Shown piece after piece: positions 20,764-29,172 of a stretch of 64,000 nt of DNA (its first letter is position 1; each line of letters begins with the position of its first letter). Source of the DNA: Enterobacteriaceae bacterium (GTDB taxonomy: Bacteria; Pseudomonadota; Gammaproteobacteria; Enterobacterales; Enterobacteriaceae). The notes beneath the pieces were generated by a model, which saw nothing but the letters and a program-made list of their open reading frames with translations, searched no databases and was not told where the DNA came from. Both the position numbers and the translations under genes were made by a program. Location: contig CABIZV010000012.1 of the NCBI GenBank assembly GCA_902363335.1, positions 1-64,000 of the forward strand, given 5' to 3'.

Positions 20764-21009
20764 ATGAAGAAAATCCTCTATGGCATTTTTGCCATATCAG
20801 CGTTTGCTGCGGCAAGCGCCAGCGCGGCACCAATTGAAACCGGTGAAGCGGCTGGCACTGCGGCAACGTCTGTGTCTGCCGGAAGCTCAACCGCCACCAG
20901 CGCCAGCACCGTAGGCTCTGCGGTCGGTATGGCGCTGACGGCGGCTGGCGGCGATGGCTCCAATACCGGAACCACCACCACAACCAGCACGACCACCAGT
21001 ACCCAGTAA
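20764..21009 (+). CDS. yjbE: Secreted Thr/Ser-rich protein YjbE
   Basis: YjbE is the first gene of yjbEFGH, linked in E. coli to production of an extracellular polysaccharide. The 81-residue product has a signal peptide (KKILYGIFAISAFAAASASA) and a mature part of small residues ending in a Thr/Ser run (TGTTTTTSTTTSTQ). No domain or catalytic residue can be seen. The ATG at 20764 is chosen because the ribosome site GAAGGGA lies inside the longer frame that starts at 20749, and the result matches the 80-residue E. coli protein. Confidence 0.9.
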   Translation: MKKILYGIFAISAFAAASASAAPIETGEAAGTAATSVSAGSSTATSASTVGSAVGMALTAAGGDGSNTGTTTTTSTTTSTQ

Positions 21010-21069
21010 TTTTAGGTACGTTAATTCTAACCACACTTCGGTGTGGTTATTTCGCCCCGGAGAAGCGTC

Positions 21070-21708
21070 GTGAAGCGACTTGTTATCCCCTTATTTTGCC
21101 TGCTGCTTCAGGCGTGTTCCCCCAATACAAAGGCGCTGGGACATTCCCTTTGGGACAGCGTATTTGGCGCATCAGGCGTACAGCTGACCGACGACGATAT
21201 CCAGAATATGCCGTACGCCAGCCAGTACATGCGTCTTAACGGCGGCCCGCAGATTTTCGTCGTGCTGGCGTTCTCGGAAAATGGCCAGCAAAAATGGCTC
21301 ACCCAGGATCAGGCGATGCTGGTGACCCAGCACGGGCGTCTGGTGAAAACTCAGCTGGTGGGCGACAACCTGCTGACGGTGAACAACCTTGCAAACGATC
21401 CGTTAGCGCATGCCAACCAGATTACTGACGGTGCCACCTGGACGCGGACAATGGGCTGGACTGAACACCAGCAGGTGCGCTACGCCACCGCCACGTCGAC
21501 GTTTAGCTGGGACGGTAACGACACGCTCACAATGGCGGGTGAAAGTACCGCGGTGCGCATTCTGCAAGAGGACGTGACGACCGCCGAAGCCCACTGGCGC
21601 AATCGCTATTGGGTTGATAGCGAAGGACAAATTCGCCAGTCAGAACAGTATCTCGGTGCGGGCACTTTCCCGGTCAACACCACGCTTATTAAGGCCGCGA
21701 AATCATGA
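21070..21708 (+). CDS. yjbF: Lipoprotein YjbF (GfcB family)
   Basis: This is a 212-residue outer-membrane-type lipoprotein of the YjbF/GfcB family, found in polysaccharide-export gene sets. The lipobox LLLQAC follows a short N-terminal hydrophobic segment. The start is GTG at 21070, directly after GGAGAAGCGTC and matching the E. coli start; an upstream in-frame ATG at 21043 would add nine polar residues. The stop overlaps the yjbG start (ATGA), so translation is probably coupled. Confidence 0.92.
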   Translation: MKRLVIPLFCLLLQACSPNTKALGHSLWDSVFGASGVQLTDDDIQNMPYASQYMRLNGGPQIFVVLAFSENGQQKWLTQDQAMLVTQHGRLVKTQLVGDNLLTVNNLANDPLAHANQITDGATWTRTMGWTEHQQVRYATATSTFSWDGNDTLTMAGESTAVRILQEDVTTAEAHWRNRYWVDSEGQIRQSEQYLGAGTFPVNTTLIKAAKS

Positions 21709-22442
21709 ATAAAACGCTTATTGCCGCAGCCATCCTGAATCTTGTTTCGTTTACCGCGCAGTCGGCAGGCACCGTTGAGGTTCATCAGGCGGGAGTGGCT
21801 AAACCGCTGACCTTGACCAATGCCGAGAGGCTGGCTGATTTAGTCGGGCAACCGAGACTCGCGGGAAGCTGGTGGACGGGGGCTGTGATTGCCACGCCGC
21901 AGGCCACGGTGAAAGCCGAGCGTGAGCATCAGGCGTTGCTGGCGCAGCTTAGCGCATTGGCGGCGGAGGAAGACGGCAGCACGGCCGGCGCCATTAACGC
22001 GCTGCGTCATCAGCTCCAGGCGATGCCGGTCACGGGCCGCTTGCTGACACCGCTCGACCCGGATGTCGTCCGGGTGCACAGCGAAAATAATCCGCCGCTT
22101 CAGGGCAATTACACCCTGTGGCTGGCACAAGAATCCTCAACCATTACCCTGGTGGGGCTGGTGGATAAACCGGGAAAAATGGCGTTTACCCCGGGTCGCG
22201 ATGTGGCGAGCTACCTCGAGAATATCAATCTGTTAAGCGGTGCCGATCGCAGTTTTGCATGGATTGTCTACCCGGATGGGCGCACGCAAAAAGCCCCGGT
22301 CGCCTACTGGAATAAGCGCCATGTCGAACCGATGCCCGGCAGTATTGTCTTTGTCGGTTTTGCCGACGCACTGTGGACCAATAAGTACGAGGCGTTAAAC
22401 GCTGCGATCCTTCGTTCTCTGACGCAGCGGAGACCTGAATAA
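21705..22442 (+). CDS. yjbG: Exported protein YjbG (GfcC family)
   Basis: A 245-residue periplasmic protein with a signal peptide (LIAAAILNLVSFTAQSAG). It resembles the GfcC/YjbG family, whose members carry ubiquitin-like beta-grasp folds and work with capsule export proteins. The segment around TITLVGLVDKPGKMAFTPGRDVA is typical of SLBB-like repeats. It overlaps yjbF by four bases and yjbH by one (TAATG), showing a tight operon. Confidence 0.9.
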   Translation: MNKTLIAAAILNLVSFTAQSAGTVEVHQAGVAKPLTLTNAERLADLVGQPRLAGSWWTGAVIATPQATVKAEREHQALLAQLSALAAEEDGSTAGAINALRHQLQAMPVTGRLLTPLDPDVVRVHSENNPPLQGNYTLWLAQESSTITLVGLVDKPGKMAFTPGRDVASYLENINLLSGADRSFAWIVYPDGRTQKAPVAYWNKRHVEPMPGSIVFVGFADALWTNKYEALNAAILRSLTQRRPE

Positions 22443-24538
22443 TGAAAAAGACCTGTCTGTATAGCCTGCTCGCGCTGTCGGTCAGCGCGGCGTGCCACGC
22501 CGAAACCTATCCCGCTCCGATTGGCCCCTCGCAGTCGGATTTTGGCGGTGTAGGTCTGCTACAAACTCCGACGGCGCGGATGGCGCGTGAAGGCGAATTT
22601 AGCGCCAACTATCGTGATAACGACCAGTATCGCTACTACTCTGCCTCTGCACAGCTATTCCCGTGGCTGGAAACGACGCTGCGTTATACCGACGTGCGAA
22701 CCAAAAAATATAGCGACGTCGACGCTTTCTCCGGTTCACAGACCTACAAAGATAAAGCCTTCGACGTGAAGCTACGTCTGTGGGAGGAAAGCTACTGGAT
22801 GCCGCAGGTGGCGGTGGGCGCGCGTGATATCGGCGGTACCGGTCTGTTTGACTCCGAATATCTGGTCGCCAGCAAAGCCTGGGGGCCGTTTGATTTCTCT
22901 TTAGGCCTGGGCTGGGGTTATCTCGGTACCAGCGGTAACGCCACCAACCCATTTTGTTCCTACAGCGATAAGTATTGTTCGCGTGATAACAGCTATCGTA
23001 AAGCCGGATCCGTTGACGGCAGCCAGATGTTCCATGGCCCGGCGGCCTGGTTTGGTGGCGTAGAGTACCAGACGCCGTGGCAGCCGCTGCGCCTGAAACT
23101 GGAGTATGAGGGCAACAACTACCAGCAGGACTTTGCCGGTAAGCTTGAACAAAAGAGCAAGTTTAACGTCGGTGCTATCTACCGTGTTGCTGACTGGGCT
23201 GACGTCAACCTGAGCTACGAGCGCGGTAATACCGTGATGTTTGGCTTTACCCTGCGCACCAACTTTAATGACCTGCGTCCTGCGTATAACGATAATTCGC
23301 GCCCGGCCTATCGTCCGCAGCCGCAGGACGCCATCCTCCAGCATTCTGTCGTCGCCAATCAGCTCACCCAATTGAAGTACAATGCCGGGTTTGTTGATCC
23401 CAATATGCAGGTGAAAGGCGATACGCTGTACGTCACCGGCGAGCAGGTGAAATATCGTGATTCGCGCGAGGGGATCGAACGGGCTAATCGGATCGTGATG
23501 AACGATCTGCCGGAAGGGATCCGTACGATCCGTATTACCGAAACGCGGCTTAATCTGCCGGAAGTGACCACCGAAACGGATGTGGCCAGTTTACAGCGTC
23601 ATCTGGAAGGTGAACCGCTAGGCCAGGAAACGCCGTTGGTGCAAAAACGCATGGCCCCGGTTATCCCGGATAAAACCGAGCAGGGCTGGTACATGGATAA
23701 GTCGCGGTTTAATCTTCACCTTGATCCGGTGCTTAGCCAGTCTATCGGCGGCCCGGAAAGCTTCTACATGTATCAGGTCGGCGTGATGGGCACTGCCGAT
23801 TGGTGGGTGACCGACCACCTGCTGACCAGCGGCAGTATTTTTGCCAATATCGCCAACAACTACGACAAGTTCAACTACACCAACCCGCCGGATGATTCGG
23901 CCCTGCCGCGCGTGCGTACGCATATCCGCGAATACGTTGAGAACGATGTTTACGTGAATAACCTCCAGGCCAACTACTTCCAGTATCTGGGCAATGATTT
24001 CTACGGCCAGGTCTACGGCGGATATCTGGAAACCATGTACGGCGGAGCGGGGGCTGAGGTGCTTTATCGCCCGGTTGACAGCAACTGGTCGTTTGGCCTG
24101 AATGCGAACTACGTGAAGCAGCGTGACTGGCGCAGCGCGCAGGATATGATGAAGTTCACCGATTACAGCGTGAAAACGGGCCATCTCACCGCCTACTGGA
24201 CGCCGTCGTTCGCGCAGGATGTCCTGGTGAAAGCTAGCGTCGGGCAGTATCTGGCGGGCGACAAAGGCGGTACGCTGGATATCTCAAAACACTTCGACAG
24301 CGGAATTGTGGTCGGCGCCTATGCGACTATTACCAACGTGTCGGCAGATGAATACGGCGAAGGGGAATTCACCAAAGGCGTTTACGTCAATATCCCAATG
24401 GATCTCTTCTCTTCCGGCCCAACCCGCAGCCGGGCATCAGTCGGTTGGACGCCGCTGACGCGTGACGGTGGGCAGATGCTGGGCCGTAAATTCGAGCTGT
24501 ATAATATGACGGGCGATAAGAGCCAAAACTTCCGTTAG
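22442..24538 (+). CDS. yjbH: YjbH/GfcD-family outer-membrane beta-barrel protein
   Basis: A 698-residue protein with a signal peptide ending ACHA and an early GLLQTPTARM motif typical of the YjbH (DUF940) family. Alternating aromatic strands suggest one or two outer-membrane beta barrels, thought to help export polysaccharide. The length is as in E. coli. It is the last gene of yjbEFGH and ends at a strong inverted repeat that faces the convergent acyltransferase gene. Confidence 0.93.
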   Translation: MKKTCLYSLLALSVSAACHAETYPAPIGPSQSDFGGVGLLQTPTARMAREGEFSANYRDNDQYRYYSASAQLFPWLETTLRYTDVRTKKYSDVDAFSGSQTYKDKAFDVKLRLWEESYWMPQVAVGARDIGGTGLFDSEYLVASKAWGPFDFSLGLGWGYLGTSGNATNPFCSYSDKYCSRDNSYRKAGSVDGSQMFHGPAAWFGGVEYQTPWQPLRLKLEYEGNNYQQDFAGKLEQKSKFNVGAIYRVADWADVNLSYERGNTVMFGFTLRTNFNDLRPAYNDNSRPAYRPQPQDAILQHSVVANQLTQLKYNAGFVDPNMQVKGDTLYVTGEQVKYRDSREGIERANRIVMNDLPEGIRTIRITETRLNLPEVTTETDVASLQRHLEGEPLGQETPLVQKRMAPVIPDKTEQGWYMDKSRFNLHLDPVLSQSIGGPESFYMYQVGVMGTADWWVTDHLLTSGSIFANIANNYDKFNYTNPPDDSALPRVRTHIREYVENDVYVNNLQANYFQYLGNDFYGQVYGGYLETMYGGAGAEVLYRPVDSNWSFGLNANYVKQRDWRSAQDMMKFTDYSVKTGHLTAYWTPSFAQDVLVKASVGQYLAGDKGGTLDISKHFDSGIVVGAYATITNVSADEYGEGEFTKGVYVNIPMDLFSSGPTRSRASVGWTPLTRDGGQMLGRKFELYNMTGDKSQNFR

Positions 24539-24553
24539 CGTTCCGGGGCGTAA

Positions 24554-24591
24554 CCGGTGTTGCTATGCCCGTCTGAGCATAGCAACGCCGG
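24554..24591. terminator. Convergent hairpin between yjbH and the acyltransferase gene
   Basis: Arms 24554-24568 and 24577-24591 pair over 15 bp with a single G-U or mismatch position. No T run follows, so it may act more as an mRNA 3' end stabiliser than as an intrinsic terminator. Confidence 0.65.
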
Positions 24592-24593
24592 GG

Positions 24594-25049
24594 TTATAAC
24601 CGCCTCAACAAGCGTGCCGGATTACCCGCGTAAACCCCTTTCTCAGTGATGGAACGGGTCACCACGCTCCCTGCACCGATCACCACACCATCGCATATCG
24701 TGACCGCAAGAATCGTTGCGCCGCTGCCGATCGAGACGTTATCACCAATGGTAATGCGCCCCCAGCTATCCCGGTTCGCGTCAGGTTTGCCATCGCGGAA
24801 CATATCGTTGGCAAACATGACGCCGTGACCAATAAAGCAGTGACGGCCAATGGTGACGTATTCACAGATAAAAGTATGAGACTGGATTTTTGTACCGTCG
24901 CCAATCCAACTGTTTCCCTGAATCTCCACAAAAGGGCCGACAAAAACGTTATCACCCAGCGTGCAGTCGTAGAGATTGGCAGGTTCATAAATGACGACGT
25001 TTTCCCCGCGGATGACGTTACTTACCGCGACCTGACGAAAAGAGTGCAT
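24594..25049 (-). CDS. Left-handed beta-helix (hexapeptide) acyltransferase
   Basis: A 151-residue acetyl/acyltransferase of the hexapeptide-repeat superfamily. The [LIV]G-x4 repeats run through the protein (LGDNVFVGPFVEIQG, IGDGTKIQSHT, IGRHCFIGHGVMFAND, IGDNVSIGSGATI). A catalytic-type His in FIGHGV and the closing GNPARLLRRL match sugar O/N-acetyltransferases. The acceptor cannot be told. The ATG at 25049 has an ideal GGAGG five bases upstream; an in-frame start at 25121 would add 24 residues. It sits next to the exopolysaccharide operon, so modification of a sugar polymer or precursor is a reasonable guess. E. coli K-12 has no gene here. Confidence 0.8.
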   Translation of the reverse strand: MHSFRQVAVSNVIRGENVVIYEPANLYDCTLGDNVFVGPFVEIQGNSWIGDGTKIQSHTFICEYVTIGRHCFIGHGVMFANDMFRDGKPDANRDSWGRITIGDNVSIGSGATILAVTICDGVVIGAGSVVTRSITEKGVYAGNPARLLRRL

Positions 25050-25138
25050 CGTTTCCTCCAACCTGTTTTCTGGAATAACCAGCGTACTGTTATGAGCGGA
25101 GAAAACAAAGGCATTATTCATTAATCCTACCTATCATT

Positions 25139-25169
25139 GTAGGCCAGATAAACGTAGCGCCATCGGGCA
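25139..25169. repeat. Diverged REP element
   Basis: GTAGGCCAGATAAACG...GCGCCATCGGGCAA is a decayed REP unit marking the left side of the AT-rich sugar island. The rest of 25170-25333 is AT-rich and holds nothing that I recognise. Confidence 0.7.
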
Positions 25170-25333
25170 ATATTCTCGCGAACATAGCGTCATATCGCGT
25201 AAATACATCGCAACATACCCGCGTCTTTTCCAGGTTGGAAATATTAATCTCAGCAATTAAATTAAAATCATGAATATATATTCTCACTATTATTTTATTA
25301 TTGTATTTATCATTATCTTCTCCAGATAATATT

Positions 25334-25444
25334 TGTGAAATTGTTCGCAAAACAACCATCGTGAATAATAAATTCTTGCATTCAGGAGGGTAACAAATTT
25401 ATAAGTCATAATGTAATGACAAACGAACTAACTCACTTTATGAC
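25334..25444 (+). promoter_or_regulatory. Candidate CRP site, promoter and GntR operator of the sugar operon
   Basis: TGTGAAATTGTTCGCA (25334-25349) resembles a CRP site. A -35 TTGCAT (25376-25381) and a -10 TATAAG (25400-25405), 18 bp apart, put the transcription start near 25412 and the CRP centre near -70.5, a class I position. GTCAT-N6-ATGAC (25405-25420) overlaps the start point, and a further TTATGAC lies at 25438-25444. These are candidate repressor sites for the GntR protein encoded at the end of the cluster. Confidence 0.5.
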
Positions 25445-25456
25445 AAGGTTATTTTT

Positions 25457-26866
25457 ATGATTAAATTTCCTGATAATTTTTTATGGGGCGGTGCAGTCAG
25501 TAATGTGCAGGCCGAAGGCGCATGGTTGACGGATGGCAAGGGCCTGAATGTTTACGATACGCAAGAGATCACTTTTGAATCGGGACAAACGGTTATTGAC
25601 AGCAGTGAACTGGCATCAAATCATTATTATCAATATCATGAAGATATTAAATTGATGAAGGAAATGGGTTTTACCGCTTACCGTTTTTCGGTGGTCTGGT
25701 CACGCATTCATCCTCTTGGCGATGATGAAGAGCCGAATGAAGCCGGGCTGCATTATTATGAGAATATGGTTGATTGTCTTATTTCCGCAGGAATTGAACC
25801 TGTGGTGTCTTTAGTGCATTTTGACATGCCGGATAATTTAGCTAAAAAATATAACGGTTTTTATAATAAAAAGGTTATCGATTTATATATTAAGCATGTA
25901 GGTATCGTCGTTGAGCGTTTAAAAACTAAAGTTAAGTATTGGATTACCTACAACGAAATGAATCTCGCGCCATTCCACCCGGGTCTGGTTGCGGGGGCAC
26001 GGCGGCCTGAAAACGTTGAACCGGCGGTGTTCTTCAAAACCATTGTTCACAATACCCAACTGGCACATGCTCGCGCAGTACTCACCATCAAATCTGCGAT
26101 CCCTCATGCCAAAGTGTCGGGGATGACCAACTGCCCATGGGTGGTGCCGGCGACCTCAGCACCTGAAGATGTATTAGCCAGCCATATTCGCAATACCTAC
26201 CATCTGTGGCTGACGTTTGATGTAATGACGTCCGGTAGATATCCCTCTTACTATCTGAAATTTCTCGAAAATCGCGGCATTGAAGCGGAGTTCGACGGTT
26301 TGGACGAGATTAAACAGGCCTCTGAAAAGCTTGATTATCTTTCTATCAGCTACTACCAGACCAACACCATTCGCGGCGTCAAGAACGAGAATGTGGTAGC
26401 CATGGAAGACGCGATTATTTTCAATCAGCCGGTCGAAATCAGCGAAACCCTGAGCGCGACAGAATGGGGTTGGGCTATCGATCCGCTTGGCTTCAGAACC
26501 GTCCTTTCGGCGTTGTACCAACGCTATCAAAAACCGATTTTTATTGTGGAAAACGGTATCGCGCTGCTGGAAACGCCGGATGAAAACCAATTTGTCAGCG
26601 ACGATACGCGTATTCAGTATCACCGCGACCATCTGCAAAGCGTCTATCAGGCTATTCAGCATGATGGGGTAGAGATCATCGGTTATCTGGCCTGGTCGCC
26701 AATCGATTTTTTAAGCAGCCATAAAGAGATGCGCAAGCGCTATGGCTTTATCCGTATTGATACCACCCCCGATGAAAATGGACAGTTGCGCAGAACGCCT
26801 AAAAAATCCTGGTACTGGTATCAGTCTGTGATCAACAGCAACGGAGAGCAGCTTGATGAAGCGTGA
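25457..26866 (+). CDS. GH1 6-phospho-beta-glycosidase
   Basis: A 469-residue cytoplasmic glycoside hydrolase of family 1. The acid/base Glu167 is in TYNEMN and the nucleophile Glu365 is in IVENG. The residues that bind a 6-phosphate keep the Ser-x6-Lys-x-Tyr spacing (Ser420, Lys427, Tyr429 in SSHKEMRKRYGF). The enzyme should therefore cut a disaccharide already phosphorylated by a PTS rather than a free one. TYNEMN departs from the usual TFNE. It is the first gene of a five-gene operon and overlaps the isomerase gene by 11 bp. The natural sugar is unknown; codon use is AT-richer than in the core genes. Confidence 0.9.
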   Translation: MIKFPDNFLWGGAVSNVQAEGAWLTDGKGLNVYDTQEITFESGQTVIDSSELASNHYYQYHEDIKLMKEMGFTAYRFSVVWSRIHPLGDDEEPNEAGLHYYENMVDCLISAGIEPVVSLVHFDMPDNLAKKYNGFYNKKVIDLYIKHVGIVVERLKTKVKYWITYNEMNLAPFHPGLVAGARRPENVEPAVFFKTIVHNTQLAHARAVLTIKSAIPHAKVSGMTNCPWVVPATSAPEDVLASHIRNTYHLWLTFDVMTSGRYPSYYLKFLENRGIEAEFDGLDEIKQASEKLDYLSISYYQTNTIRGVKNENVVAMEDAIIFNQPVEISETLSATEWGWAIDPLGFRTVLSALYQRYQKPIFIVENGIALLETPDENQFVSDDTRIQYHRDHLQSVYQAIQHDGVEIIGYLAWSPIDFLSSHKEMRKRYGFIRIDTTPDENGQLRRTPKKSWYWYQSVINSNGEQLDEA

Positions 26867-27809
26867 ATTGCTGTTTTTTAAACCTATTGCACGCAAAACG
26901 GTATGGGGAGGAACGACGGTAAAAGAGTATTTTCATTATCCTGATATGGAGGACGGCGTGGGTCAGGCATGGGCCTTTGCCGATCAGCCTGGTGGTTTGA
27001 GTAATGAATGCTTAACGCCGTCGCTTTCGGGGATGACGCTACATGAGGTCTGGGACAATTATCCAGAAGTCTTTAATAGCCGCTATGAAAAGTTTCCTTT
27101 TATCATTTCGCTGGTGGGGCCCGAGGACGATCTCAGTATTCAGCTGCATCCAGATACGGCATCCGCTAAACAATATGGCTTTAATAGCGGAAAAGATGAG
27201 GCCTGGTATTTTCTGGAGGCCAGCAACAGTTCGCTGATTTATGGGCACCTGGCAGAAAATCAGGCAAGCCTGGTTGAACGTCTGCAACACCGCGATTTTG
27301 ACGGCTTATTCAGGCGAATTCCCGCGCATAAAGACGATTTCGTCTATCTCCCTGCGGGGATTATCCACGCCTTAGGTAAGAATAACGTTGTTTATGAGAT
27401 CCAACAGGCGACCGATCTGACCTGGCGAATTTATGATTATGAACGTGTGGATAATGAGGGGCAGCATCGGGAGCTGCATTTATCACAGGTTCTTGACGTC
27501 CTTAATCACGTAACGGATGAGTCAATTGCAGAGGCGATAAGCCGGGTTGTTGCAAATGAGCATATCGGTGACGGATATACATTCAATACCTATCGCACCG
27601 AAAGCGTATTTTCTGTGGCCAGATTGCGATGTCATGTGCAAGGTAATATTTCAAAAGAGGGATATTGGTTATGCACGGTAACCGAGGGTAGCGGTATTTT
27701 TAATGGCGAACGAATTTCTTGCGGTGATAATTTTATTGTCTCTGCCGAATGCCAGAGTATGACTTTTTCAGGCGATTTCATTGTCATGATAACCACTGAA
27801 ACCAGATAA
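26856..27809 (+). CDS. Class I mannose-6-phosphate isomerase, short form
   Basis: A 317-residue zinc enzyme that should interconvert mannose-6-phosphate and fructose-6-phosphate. The metal-site residues are Gln96 and His98 (SIQLHPD), Glu115 (KDEAWYFL) and His171 (PAGIIHALG), followed by the family block YEIQQATDLTWRIYDY. It resembles the short Bacillus-type ManA rather than the 391-residue E. coli ManA. The ATG at 26856 is preferred to a TTG one codon earlier, with GGAGAG as ribosome site inside the upstream gene. Its place beside a phospho-glycosidase suggests that one sugar released enters as mannose-6-phosphate or a related aldose phosphate. Confidence 0.88.
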   Translation: MKRELLFFKPIARKTVWGGTTVKEYFHYPDMEDGVGQAWAFADQPGGLSNECLTPSLSGMTLHEVWDNYPEVFNSRYEKFPFIISLVGPEDDLSIQLHPDTASAKQYGFNSGKDEAWYFLEASNSSLIYGHLAENQASLVERLQHRDFDGLFRRIPAHKDDFVYLPAGIIHALGKNNVVYEIQQATDLTWRIYDYERVDNEGQHRELHLSQVLDVLNHVTDESIAEAISRVVANEHIGDGYTFNTYRTESVFSVARLRCHVQGNISKEGYWLCTVTEGSGIFNGERISCGDNFIVSAECQSMTFSGDFIVMITTETR

Positions 27810-27879
27810 AATCATACTCATAAATTAATTAAATATTAAACAGGGTGACAGTATTTATTCTGTCATCACGGGGATTGCT

Positions 27880-29172
27880 ATGTCTGAAAAAGAAAATGCG
27901 GATATTAAGTCAGGTATTTTTGACAAATTTACTGAATCTGTAATGAGGCTTTCAGATCCACTTGCGCGTTTTAGTCAAATACCTGCCGTGGCAGCGGTGC
28001 AAAATGGTTTAACAACCGTCATGCCGGTTATCATTATTGGTAGCTTATTTCTGATTGTCGCGATATTTGGTATGCCGGTTTTGGGCAATAGTGGCCAGCC
28101 ATTGGTCCCACAGCTGGTTCCTTACGTCCCATTGCTCAATAGCGTCAACTCGATGACCTTAGGTTTTGTGGGTTTTTATGCCGCATTGACCATCTCGTGT
28201 AGCTATGGTGAACAGTTGTCGCTCAATACCAAACAATGCGGTCTGATCGGTTTGCTGACGTTCTTATTTATCTCTTTTAAAGGCACCACCAATGGAACCA
28301 TCTCCGTTCAGTATTTTGGTGCGTTAGGCCTTTTTGTCTCTATGGTAACTAGTCTCTGTTCGATAAAACTGTATAAGTTTTTGCTGGACAGGAAAATTGT
28401 GATTAACCTTCCTGAAAGCGTTCCGCCGAATGTCGGTAATGCATTTACGGTTTTGATACCGTTGTTTGTCATCATCACGGTGTCCTGGTTGATTCGTTCG
28501 GTGCTCAATATCGACCTTCCTGCATTTATGAGCAACTTCTTAACCCCATTGTTATCTGCGGCTGACAGTTTTGGTATCTTTACCGTAATTATGCTGATCA
28601 CCATGCTTTTATGGTCAGTAGGCCTGAACGGCCCGGCGCTGCTCTCGGCGATTACCACGCCTATCGTCACCGCTTCGTTAGCCAGCAATGCCCAGGCAAA
28701 ATTAGAAGGGGTGCCGTTAACGCATATCTGGACGGAGACGTTTAACTTTAGCTATATCTGGATTGCGTCGATTTATCCGTTGCTGTTCCTGATGCTGTTC
28801 TCCCGTTCTAAGGGCTATAAAGCGATCAGTATTGCTTCAATCCCGGCGGCCATGTTCAATATTATTGAACCGATTGTCTTTGGTCTGCCGCTGGCGATGA
28901 ATATTTACCTGATGATACCGTTTATCATTTCGGGAACCTTAGGCTGCTCAGTTGCTTATTTACTCACTGATATCGGATTTATTTCGCGCACGTTTGCTGG
29001 AGTGCCCTGGGCGACACCTCCTTTCATTAGCGGCATCTTATCGACCGGCGACTGGAAGGTCATTATCGTACAGGCCATTGTCTTTATCCTCGGATTAATT
29101 ATTTACTTTCCGTTTTTCAGAATGTTCGAAAATATTGAAAAGCGCAAACAAGCAACGGCGGTATCTCAATAA
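27880..29172 (+). CDS. PTS EIIC component, lactose/cellobiose family
   Basis: A 430-residue membrane permease of the Lac/Cel PTS family. It carries about ten hydrophobic segments and the family motif NIIEPIVFGLPLAMN late in the sequence; the usual form is NINEP, so the second Asn is an Ile here. FVGFYAALTISCSYGE resembles the conserved N-terminal part. It would move the sugar across the inner membrane while EIIB phosphorylates it. The ATG at 27880 follows ACGGGG. A 70-bp gap with a small hairpin (27846-27865) separates it from the isomerase gene, and its stop overlaps the epimerase start. Confidence 0.9.
   Translation: MSEKENADIKSGIFDKFTESVMRLSDPLARFSQIPAVAAVQNGLTTVMPVIIIGSLFLIVAIFGMPVLGNSGQPLVPQLVPYVPLLNSVNSMTLGFVGFYAALTISCSYGEQLSLNTKQCGLIGLLTFLFISFKGTTNGTISVQYFGALGLFVSMVTSLCSIKLYKFLLDRKIVINLPESVPPNVGNAFTVLIPLFVIITVSWLIRSVLNIDLPAFMSNFLTPLLSAADSFGIFTVIMLITMLLWSVGLNGPALLSAITTPIVTASLASNAQAKLEGVPLTHIWTETFNFSYIWIASIYPLLFLMLFSRSKGYKAISIASIPAAMFNIIEPIVFGLPLAMNIYLMIPFIISGTLGCSVAYLLTDIGFISRTFAGVPWATPPFISGILSTGDWKVIIVQAIVFILGLIIYFPFFRMFENIEKRKQATAVSQ

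Noticed and set aside
25114..25359. An 81-codon minus-strand frame upstream of the sugar operon
   Set aside because: It begins and ends in AT-rich control sequence and a REP fragment, and overlaps the likely promoter; no ribosome site or similarity seen.
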